NCBI GenBank assembly: GCA_022605955.1
Contig: JAKCOZ010000328.1
Coordinates: 186,001-250,000 of the forward strand
Direction of reading: 5' to 3'
From: Rallus limicola
Lineage: Eukaryota > Chordata > Aves > Gruiformes > Rallidae
Length of the DNA stretch: 64,000 nucleotides
How positions within the stretch are numbered: the first letter of the stretch is position 1; each line of letters begins with the position of its first letter. Below the pieces are notes generated by a model. That model worked only from the letters and a program-made list of their open reading frames with translations. It was not told where the DNA came from and ran no database searches. Shown here one piece after another: positions 37,766 through 48,064 of the stretch. Both the position numbers and the translations under genes were made by a program.

Positions 37766-40735
37766 GTGCTTTTCTCGGCCCTAGCAGACTGCAGTTCAAA
37801 ACATGCTAAACGTCCAGCAATAACTCCCAAAGTAAAGAAGCTAGGACTGAAAGGCATAGCTTGTCTGAAACCTCCTAACAGGACACACAAGCAGACCCTG
37901 TCACTTTGGCTCTCAGCCTTTTCCTTTGCCTGGAAAGAGGGAACATGCCTGGAACCTCCTACGGTGCTTTTCTCGGCCCTAGCAGACTGCAGTTCAAAAC
38001 TTGCTAAACGTCCAGCAATAACTCCCAAAGTAAAGAAGCTAGGACTGAAAGGCATAGCTTGTCTGAAACCTCCTAACAGGACACACAAGCAGACCCTGTC
38101 ACTTTGGCTCTCAGCCTTTTCCTTTGCCTGGAAAGAGGGAACATGCCTGGAACCTCCTACGGTGCTTTTCTCGGCCCTAGCAGACTGCAGTTCAAAACAT
38201 GCTAAACGTCCAGCAATAACTCCCAAAGTAAAGAAGCTAGGACTGAAAGGCATAGCTTGTCTGAAACCTCCTAACAGGACACACAAGCAGACCCTGTCAC
38301 TTTGGCTCTCAGCCTTTTCCTTTGCCTGGAAAGAGGGAACATGCCTGGAAGCTCCTACGGTGCTTTTCTCGGCCCTAGCAGACTGCAGTTCAAAACATGC
38401 TAAACGTCCAGCAATAACTCCCAAAGTAAAGATGCTAGGCATGAAAGGCATAGCTTGTCTGAAACCTCCTAACAGGACACACAAGCAGACCCTGTCACTT
38501 TGGCTCTCAGCCTTTTCCTTTGCATGGAAAGAGGGAACATGCCTGGAAGCTCCTACGGTGCTTTTCTCGGCCCTAGCAGACTGCAGTTCAAAACATGCTA
38601 AACGTCCAGCAATAACTCCCAAAGTAAAGAAGCTAGGCATGAAAGGCATAGCTTGTCTGAAACCTCCTAACAGGACACACAAGCAGACCCTGTCACTTTG
38701 GCTCTCAGCCTTTTCCTTTGCCTGGAAAGAGGGAACATGCCTGGAAGCTCCTACGGTGCTTTTCTCGGCCCTAGCAGACTGCAGTTCAAAACATGCTAAA
38801 CGTCCAGCAATAACTCCCAAAGTAAAGAAGCTAGGACTGAAAGGCATAGCTTGTCTGAAACCTCCTAACAGGACACACAAGCAGACCCTGTCACTTTGGC
38901 TCTCAGCCTTTTCCTTTGCCTGGAAAGAAGGAACATACCTGCAACCTCCTACAGTGCTTTTCTCGGCCCTAGCAGACTGCAGTTCAAAACATGCTAAACG
39001 TCCAGCAATAACTCCCAAAGTAAAGAAGCTAGGACGGAAAGGCATAGCTTGTCTGAAACCTCCTAACAGGACACACAAGCAGACCCTGTCACTTTGGCTC
39101 TCAGCCTTTTCCTTTGCCTGGAAAGAGGGAACATGCCTGGAAGCTCCTACGGTGCTTTTCTCGGCCCTAGCAGACTGCAGTTCAAAACATGCTAAACGTC
39201 CAGCAATAACTCCCAAAGTAAAGAAGCTAGGACTGAAAGGCATAGCTTGTCTGAAACCTCCTAACAGGACACACAAGCAGACCCTGTCACTTTGGCTCTC
39301 AGCCTTTTCCTTTGCCTGGAACGAAGGAACATACCTGCTACCTCCTACAGTGCTTTTCTCGGCCCTAGCAGACTGCAGTTCAAAACATGCTAAGTGTCCA
39401 GCAATAACTCCCAAAGTAAAGAAGCTAGGACTGAAAGGCATAGCTTGTCTGAAACCTCCTAACAGGACACACAAGCAGACCCTGTCACTTTGGCTCTCAG
39501 CCTTTTCCTTTGCCTGGAAAGAAGGAACATACCTGCTACCTCCTACAGTGCTTTTCTCGGCCCTAGCAGACTGCAGTTCAAAACATGCTAAACGTCCAGC
39601 AATAACTCCCAAAGTAAAGAAGCTAGGACTGAAAGGCATAGCTTGTCTGAAACCTCCTAACAGGACACACAAGCAGACCCTGTCACTTTGGCTCTCAGCC
39701 TTTTCCTTTGCCTGGAAAGAGGGAACATGCCTGGAACCTCCTACGGTGCTTTTCTCGGCCCTAGCAGACTGCAGTTCAAAACTTGCTAAACGTCCAGCAA
39801 TAACTCCCAAAGTAAAGAAGCTAGGACTGAAAGGCATAGCTTGTCTGAAACCTCCTAACAGGACACACAAGCAGACCCTGTCACTTTGGCTCTCAGCCTT
39901 TTCCTTTGCCTGGAAAGAGGGAACATGCCTGGAACCTCCTACGGTGCTTTTCTCGGCCCTAGCAGACTGCAGTTCAAAACATGCTAAACGTCCAGCAATA
40001 ACTCCCAAAGTAAAGAAGCTAGGACTGAAAGGCATAGCTTGTCTGAAACCTCCTAACAGGACACACAAGCAGACCCTGTCACTTTGGCTCTCAGCCTTTT
40101 CCTTTGCCTGGAAAGAGGGAACATGCCTGGAAGCTCCTACGGTGCTTTTCTCGGCCCTAGCAGACTGCAGTTCAAAACATGCTAAACGTCCAGCAATAAC
40201 TCCCAAAGTAAAGATGCTAGGCATGAAAGGCATAGCTTGTCTGAAACCTCCTAACAGGACACACAAGCAGACCCTGTCACTTTGGCTCTCAGCCTTTTCC
40301 TTTGCCTGGAAAGAGGGAACATGCCTGGAAGCTCCTACGGTGCTTTTCTCGGCCCTAGCAGACTGCAGTTCAAAACATGCTAAACGTCCAGCAATAACTC
40401 CCAAAGTAAAGAAGCTAGGACTGAAAGGCATAGCTTGTCTGAAACCTCCTAACAGGACACACAAGCAGACCCTGTCACTTTGGCTCTCAGCCTTTTCCTT
40501 TGCCTGGAAAGAAGGAACATACCTGCAACCTCCTACAGTGCTTTTCTCGGCCCTAGCAGACTGCAGTTCAAAACATGCTAAACGTCCAGCAATAACTCCC
40601 AAAGTAAAGAAGCTAGGCATGAAAGGCATAGCTTGTCTGAAACCTCCTAACAGGACACACAAGCAGACCCTGTCACTTTGGCTCTCAGCCTTTTCCTTTG
40701 CCTGGAAAGAGGGAACATGCCTGGAAGCTCCTACG
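37370..40735 (+). repeat. Nine-unit block and an eight-unit relative
   Basis: Starting from C171 units at 37,540 and 39,322 (1,782 bases, nine units apart), both stretches run: C171 unit, G45/T46 unit, common unit, T38 unit, common unit, T74 unit, and later a unit ending in ACATACCTGCAACC. The CTGCAACC ending comes one unit earlier in the second stretch, so the second copy has lost a unit. This is a typical product of misaligned exchange. Confidence 0.8.
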
Positions 40736-42900
40736 GTGCTTTTCTCGGCCCTAGCAGACTGCAGTTCAAAACATGCTAAACGTCCAGCAATAACTCCCAA
40801 AGTAAAGAAGCTAGGCATGAAAGGCATAGCTTGTCTGAAACCTCCTAACAGGACACACAAGCAGACCCTGTCACTTTGGCTCTCAGCCTTTTCCTTTGCC
40901 TGGAAAGAGGGAACATGCCTGGAAGCTCCTACAGTGCTTTTCTCGGCCCTAGCAGACTGCAGTTCAAAACATGCTAAACGTCCAGCAATAACTCCCAAAG
41001 TAAAGAAGCTAGGCATGAAAGGCATAGCTTGTCTGAAACCTCCTAACAGGACACACAAGCAGACCCTGTCACTTTGGCTCTCAGCCTTTTCCTTTGCCTG
41101 GAAAGAGGGAACATGCCTGGAACCTCCTACGGTGCTTTTCTCGGCCCTAGCAGACTGCAGTTCAAAACATGCTAAACGTCCAGCAATAACTCCCAAAGTA
41201 AAGAAGCTAGGACGGAAAGGCATAGCTTGTCTGAAACCTCCTAACAGGACACACAAGCAGACCCTGTCACTTTGGCTCTCAGCCTTTTCCTTTGCCTGGA
41301 AAGAGGGAACATGCCTGGAAGCTCCTACGGTGCTTTTCTCGGCCCTAGCAGACTGCAGTTCAAAACATGCTAAACGTCCAGCAATAACTCCCAAAGTAAA
41401 GAAGCTAGGACTGAAAGGCATAGCTTGTCTGAAACCTCCTAACAGGACACACAAGCAGACCCTGTCACTTTGGCTCTCAGCCTTTTCCTTTGCCTGGAAA
41501 GAGGGAACATGCCTGGAAGCTCCTACGGTGCTTTTCTCGGCCCTAGCAGACTGCAGTTCAAAACATGCTAAACGTCCAGCAATAACTCCCAAAGTAAAGA
41601 AGCTAGGCATGAAAGGCATAGCTTGTCTGAAACCTCCTAACAGGACACACAAGCAGACCCTGTCACTTTGGCTCTCAGCCTTTTCCTTTGCCTGGAAAGA
41701 GGGAACATGCCTGGAAGCTCCTACAGTGCTTTTCTCGGCCCTAGCAGACTGCAGTTCAAAACATGCTAAACGTCCAGCAATAACTCCCAAAGTAAAGAAG
41801 CTAGGCATGAAAGGCATAGCTTGTCTGAAACCTCCTAACAGGACACACAAGCAGACCCTGTCACTTTGGCTCTCAGCCTTTTCCTTTGCCTGGAAAGAGG
41901 GAACATGCCTGGAAGCTCCTACGGTGCTTTTCTCGGCCCTAGCAGACTGCAGTTCAAAACATGCTAAACGTCCAGCAATAACTCCCAAAGTAAAGAAGCT
42001 AGGACTGAAAGGCATAGCTTGTCTGAAACCTCCTAACAGGACACACAAGCAGACCCTGTCACTTTGGCTCTCAGCCTTTTCCTTTGCCTGGAAAGAGGGA
42101 ACATGCCTGGAACCTCCTACGGTGCTTTTCTCGGCCCTAGCTGACTGCAGTTCAAAACATGCTAAACGTCCAGCAATAACTCCCAAAGTAAAGAAGCTAG
42201 GCATGAAAGGCATAGCTTGTCTGAAACCTCCTAACAGGACACACAAGCAGACCCTGTCACTTTGGCTCTCAGCCTTTTCCTTTGCCTGGAAAGAGGGAAC
42301 ATGCCTGGAACCTCCTACGGTGCTTTTCTCAGCCCTAGCAGACTGCAGTTCAAAACTTGCTAAACGTCCAGCAATAACTCCCAAAGTAAAGAAGCTAGGA
42401 CTGAAAGGCATAGCTTGTCTGAAACCTCCTAACAGGACACACAAGCAGACCCTGTCACTTTGGCTCTCAGCCTTTTCCTTTGCCTGGAAAGAGGGAACAT
42501 GCCTGGAACCTCCTACGGTGCTTTTCTCGGCCCTAGCAGACTGCAGTTCAAAACATGCTAAACGTCCAGCAATAACTCCCAAAGTAAAGAAGCTAAGACT
42601 GAAAGGCATAGCTTGTCTGAAACCTCCTAACAGGACACACAAGCAGACCCTGTCACTTTGGCTCTCAGCCTTTTCCTTTGCCTGGAAAGAGGGAACATGC
42701 CTGGAAGCTCCTACGGTGCTTTTCTCGGCCCTAGCAGACTGCAGTTCAAAACATGCTAAACGTCCAGCAATAACTCCCAAAGTAAAGATGCTAGGCATGA
42801 AAGGCACAGCTTGTCTGAAACCTCCTAACAGGACACACAAGCAGACCCTGTCACTTTGGCTCTCAGCCTTTTCCTTTGCATGGAAAGAGGGAACATGCCT

Positions 42901-42910
42901 GGAACTCCTA
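42901..42910 (+). other. One-base deletion (GGAACTCC for GGAACCTCC), first copy
   Basis: One C is missing from the end of the unit starting at 42,716, making it 197 bases. It shifts the plus-strand open frame and ends it at 42,931. An identical event lies 2,771 bases to the right, in the duplicated segment. Confidence 0.9.
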
Positions 42911-45671
42911 CGGTGCTTTTCTCGGCCCTAGCAGACTGCAGTTCAAAACATGCTAAACGTCCAGCAATAACTCCCAAAGTAAAGAAGCTAGGACTGAAAG
43001 GCATAGCTTGTCTGAAACCTCCTAACAGGACACACAAGCAGACCCTGTCACTTTGGCTCTCAGCCTTTTCCTTTGCCTGGAAAGAGGGAACATGCCTGGA
43101 ACCTCCTACGGTGCTTTTCTCGGCCCTAGCAGACTGCAGTTCAAAACATGCTAAACGTCCAGCAATAACTCCCAAAGTCAAGAAGCTAGGACTGAAAGGC
43201 ATAGCTTGTCTGAAACCTCCTAACAGGACACACAAGCAGACCCTGTCACTTTGGCTCTCAGCCTTTTCCTTTGCCTGGAAAGAGGGAACATGCCTGGAAC
43301 ATCCTACGGTGCTTTTCTCGGCCCTAGCAGACTGCAGTTCAAAACACGCTAAACGTCCAGCAATAACTCCCAAAGTAAAGAAGCTAGGCATGAAAGGCAT
43401 AGCTTGTCTGAAACCTCCTAACAGGACACACAAGCAGACCCTGTCACTTTGGCTCTCAGCCTTTTCCTTTGCCTGGAAAGAGGGAACATGCCTGGAAGCT
43501 CCTACGGTGCTTTTCTCGGCCCTAGCAGACTGCAGTTCAAAACATGCTAAACGTCCAGCAATAACTCCCAAAGTAAAGAAGCTAGGCATGAAAGGCATAG
43601 CTTGTCTGAAACCTCCTAACAGGACACACAAGCAGACCCTGTCACTTTGGCTCTCAGCCTTTTCCTTTGCCTGGAAAGAGGGAACATGCCTGGAACCTCC
43701 TACGGTGCTTTTCTCGGCCCTAGCAGACTGCAGTTCAAAACATGCTAAACGTCCAGCAATAACTCCCAAAGTAAAGAAGCTAGGCATGAAAGGCATAGCT
43801 TGTCTGAAACCTCCTAACAGGACACACAAGCAGACCCTGTCACTTTGGCTCTCAGCCTTTTCCTTTGCCTGGAAAGAGGGAACATGCCTGGAAGCTCCTA
43901 CAGTGCTTTTCTCGGCCCTAGCAGACTGCAGTTCAAAACATGCTAAACGTCCAGCAATAACTCCCAAAGTAAAGAAGCTAGGCATGAAAGGCATAGCTTG
44001 TCTGAAACCTCCTAACAGGACACACAAGCAGACCCTGTCACTTTGGCTCTCAGCCTTTTCCTTTGCCTGGAAAGAGGGAACATGCCTGGAACCTCCTACG
44101 GTGCTTTTCTCGGCCCTAGCAGACTGCAGTTCAAAACATGCTAAACGTCCAGCAATAACTCCCAAAGTAAAGAAGCTAGGCATGAAAGGCATAGCTTGTC
44201 TGAAACCTCCTAACAGGACACACAAGCAGACCCTGTCACTTTGGCTCTCAGCCTTTTCCTTTGCCTGGAAAGAGGGAACATGCCTGGAAGCTCCTACGGT
44301 GCTTTTCTCGGCCCTAGCAGACTGCAGTTCAAAACATGCTAAACGTCCAGCAATAACTCCCAAAGTAAAGAAGCTAGGACTGAAAGGCATAGCTTGTCTG
44401 AAACCTCCTAACAGGACACACAAGCAGACCCTGTCACTTTGGCTCTCAGCCTTTTCCTTTGCCTGGAAAGAGGGAACATGCCTGGAAGCTCCTACGGTGC
44501 TTTTCTCGGCCCTAGCAGACTGCAGTTCAAAACATGCTAAACGTCCAGCAATAACTCCCAAAGTAAAGAAGCTAGGCATGAAAGGCATAGCTTGTCTGAA
44601 ACCTCCTAACAGGACACACAAGCAGACCCTGTCACTTTGGCTCTCAGCCTTTTCCTTTGCCTGGAAAGAGGGAACATGCCTGGAAGCTCCTACAGTGCTT
44701 TTCTCGGCCCTAGCAGACTGCAGTTCAAAACATGCTAAACGTCCAGCAATAACTCCCAAAGTAAAGAAGCTAGGCATGAAAGGCATAGCTTGTCTGAAAC
44801 CTCCTAACAGGACACACAAGCAGACCCTGTCACTTTGGCTCTCAGCCTTTTCCTTTGCCTGGAAAGAGGGAACATGCCTGGAACCTCCTACGGTGCTTTT
44901 CTCGGCCCTAGCTGACTGCAGTTCAAAACATGCTAAACGTCCAGCAATAACTCCCAAAGTAAAGAAGCTAGGCATGAAAGGCATAGCTTGTCTGAAACCT
45001 CCTAACAGGACACACAAGCAGACCCTGTCACTTTGGCTCTCAGCCTTTTCCTTTGCCTGGAAAGAGGGAACATGCCTGGAACCTCCTACGGTGCTTTTCT
45101 CGGCCCTAGCAGACTGCAGTTCAAAACTTGCTAAACGTCCAGCAATAACTCCCAAAGTAAAGAAGCTAGGACTGAAAGGCATAGCTTGTCTGAAACCTCC
45201 TAACAGGACACACAAGCAGACCCTGTCACTTTGGCTCTCAGCCTTTTCCTTTGCCTGGAAAGAGGGAACATGCCTGGAACCTCCTACGGTGCTTTTCTCG
45301 GCCCTAGCAGACTGCAGTTCAAAACATGCTAAACGTCCAGCAATAACTCCCAAAGTAAAGAAGCTAAGACTGAAAGGCATAGCTTGTCTGAAACCTCCTA
45401 ACAGGACACACAAGCAGACCCTGTCACTTTGGCTCTCAGCCTTTTCCTTTGCCTGGAAAGAGGGAACATGCCTGGAAGCTCCTACGGTGCTTTTCTCGGC
45501 CCTAGCAGACTGCAGTTCAAAACATGCTAAACGTCCAGCAATAACTCCCAAAGTAAAGATGCTAGGCATGAAAGGCACAGCTTGTCTGAAACCTCCTAAC
45601 AGGACACACAAGCAGACCCTGTCACTTTGGCTCTCAGCCTTTTCCTTTGCATGGAAAGAGGGAACATGCCT

Positions 45672-45681
45672 GGAACTCCTA
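45672..45681 (+). other. One-base deletion (GGAACTCC for GGAACCTCC), second copy
   Basis: This is the same missing C as near 42,905, in the same variant background. Inheritance through block duplication is far more likely than two independent events. This also argues that the deletion is real rather than a sequencing error. Confidence 0.9.
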
Positions 45682-48054
45682 CGGTGCTTTTCTCGGCCCT
45701 AGCAGACTGCAGTTCAAAACATGCTAAACGTCCAGCAATAACTCCCAAAGTAAAGAAGCTAGGACTGAAAGGCATAGCTTGTCTGAAACCTCCTAACAGG
45801 ACACACAAGCAGACCCTGTCACTTTGGCTCTCAGCCTTTTCCTTTGCCTGGAAAGAGGGAACATGCCTGGAACCTCCTACGGTGCTTTTCTCGGCCCTAG
45901 CAGACTGCAGTTCAAAACATGCTAAACGTCCAGCAATAACTCCCAAAGTCAAGAAGCTAGGACTGAAAGGCATAGCTTGTCTGAAACCTCCTAACAGGAC
46001 ACACAAGCAGACCCTGTCACTTTGGCTCTCAGCCTTTTCCTTTGCCTGGAAAGAGGGAACATGCCTGGAACCTCCTACGGTGCTTTTCTCGGCCCTAGCA
46101 GACTGCAGTTCAAAACACGCTAAACGTCCAGCAATAACTCCCAAAGTAAAGAAGCTAGGCATGAAAGGCATAGCTTGTCTGAAACCTCCTAACAGGACAC
46201 ACAAGCAGACCCTGTCACTTTGGCTCTCAGCCTTTTCCTTTGCCTGGAAAGAGGGAACATGCCTGGAAGCTCCTACGGTGCTTTTCTCGGCCCTAGCAGA
46301 CTGCAGTTCAAAACATGCTAAACGTCCAGCAATAACTCCCAAAGTAAAGAAGCTAGGCATGAAAGGCATAGCTTGTCTGAAACCTCCTAACAGGACACAC
46401 AAGCAGACCCTGTCACTTTGGCTCTCAGCCTTTTCCTTTGCCTGGAAAGAGGGAACATGCCTGGAACCTCCTACGGTGCTTTTCTCGGCCCTAGCAGACT
46501 GCAGTTCAAAACATGCTAAACGTCCAGCAATAACTCCCAAAGTAAAGAAGCTAGGACGAAAAGGCATAGCTTGTCTGAAACCTCCTAACAGGACACACAA
46601 GCAGACCCTGTCACTTTGGCTCTCAGCCTTTTCCTTTGCCTGGAAAGAAGGAACATACCTGCTACCTCCTACAGTGCTTTTCTCGGCCCTAGCAGACTGC
46701 AGTTCAAAACATGCTAAACGTCCAGCAATAACTCCCAAAGTAAAGAAGCTAGGCATGAAAGGCATAGCTTGTCTGAAACCTCCTAACAGGACACACAAGC
46801 AGACCCTGTCACTTTGGCTCTCAGCCTTTTCCTTTGCCTGGAAAGAGGGAACATGCCTGGAACCTCCTACGGTGCTTTTCTCGGCCCTAGCAGACTGCAG
46901 TTCAAAACATGCTAAACGTCCAGCAATAACTCCCAAAGTAAAGAAGCTAGGACTGAAAGGCATAGCTTGTCTGAAACCTCCTAACAGGACACACAAGCAG
47001 ACCCTGTCACTTTGGCTCTCAGCCTTTTCCTTTGCCTGGAAAGAGGGAACATGCCTGGAACCTCCTACGGTGCTTTTCTCGGCCCTAGCAGACTGCAGTT
47101 CAAAACATGCTAAACGTCCAGCAATAACTCCCAAAGTAAAGAAGCTAGGCATGAAAGGCATAGCTTGTCTGAAACCTCCTAACAGGACACACAAGCAGAC
47201 CCTGTCACTTTGGCTCTCAGCCTTTTCCTTTGCCTGGAAAGAGGGAACATGCCTGGAACCTCCTACGGTGCTTTTCTCGGCCCTAGCAGACTGCAGTTCA
47301 AAACATGCTAAACGTCCAGCAATAACTCCCAAAGTAAAGAAGCTAGGCATGAAAGGCATAGCTTGTCTGAAACCTCCTAACAGGACACACAAGCAGACCC
47401 TGTCACTTTGGCTCTCAGCCTTTTCCTTTGCCTGGAAAGAGGGAACATGCCTGGAAGCTCCTACGATGCTTTTCTCGGCCCTAGCAGACTGCAGTTCAAA
47501 ACATGCTAAACGTCCAGCAATAACTCCCAAAGTAAAGAAGCTAGGCATGAAAGGCATAGCTTGTCTGAAACCTCCTAACAGGACACACAAGCAGACCCTG
47601 TCACTTTGGCTCTCAGCCTTTTCCTTTGCCTGGAAAGAGGGAACATGCCTGGAACCTCCTACGGTGCTTTTCTCGGCCCTAGCAGACTGCAGTTCAAAAC
47701 ATGCTAAACGTCCAGCAATAACTCCCAAAGTAAAGAAGCTAGGCATGAAAGGCATAGCTTGTCTGAAACCTCCTAACAGGACACACAAGCAGACCCTGTC
47801 ACTTTGGCTCTCAGCCTTTTCCTTTGCCTGGAAAGAGGGAACATGCCTGGAACCTCCTACGGTGCTTTTCTCGGCCCTAGCAGACTGCAGTTCAAAACAT
47901 GCTAAACGTCCAGCAATAACTCCCAAAGTAAAGAAGCTAGGCATGAAAGGCATAGCTTGTCTGAAACCTCCTAACAGGACACACAAGCAGACCCTGTCAC
48001 TTTGGCTCTCAGCCTTTTCCTTTGCCTGGAAAGAGGGAACATGCCTGGAAGCTC

Positions 48055-48064
48055 CTACGTGCTT
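48055..48064 (+). other. One-base deletion (CTACGTGC for CTACGGTGC)
   Basis: One G is missing at the junction between two units. It is the third and last deletion before the tail, and is not seen elsewhere. It shifts the plus-strand open frame. Unlike the other two deletions it has no second copy to support it. Confidence 0.85.

Larger units (their letters stand above)
2..42931 (+). other. Repeat-derived open frame, more than 14,000 codons, judged not a gene
   Basis: The frame is open from the window edge. The first possible start is the GTG at 146, and it runs 14,261 codons to a stop created by a one-base deletion at about 42,905. Each 198-base unit gives 66 residues, with a basic stretch KRPAITPKVKKLG near residues 16-28 and cysteines at residues 9, 33 and, in most copies, 61. 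I recognise no domain, signal peptide or membrane segment. Against a gene: there is no sensible start, both strands are open, common variants often change the residue (for example H/L, K/M, L/M/R/V, P/A, C/Y), and the length equals the array. In its favour: no base substitution makes a stop in about 285 units. I judge it a by-product of a stop-free unit whose length is a multiple of three, though a transcribed, translated array cannot be excluded from sequence alone. Confidence 0.8.
42122..46475 (+). repeat. Segment duplicated at a 14-unit step, carrying a shared one-base deletion
   Basis: The segment 42,122-43,704 corresponds to 44,893-46,475. All markers are shifted by 2,771 bases, which is 14 units minus the deleted base. 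Matched private variants are CTAAGACTG (42,591 and 45,362), GGCACAGC (about 42,805 and 45,576), the deletion (about 42,905 and 45,676), GTCAAGAAG (43,179 and 45,950) and ACACGCT (43,347 and 46,118). I see one difference in the matched part: CATCC near 43,301 against CCTCC in the second copy. The two stretches diverge at the unit starting at 43,705 and 46,476. Confidence 0.93.

Noticed and set aside
146..42931. A single giant protein-coding gene of 14,261 codons
   Set aside because: It begins at a GTG within a repeat with the frame already open upstream, ends at a chance deletion, has no recognisable domain, and mirrors the satellite exactly. The opposite strand is also open. It is kept only as a repeat-derived open frame.
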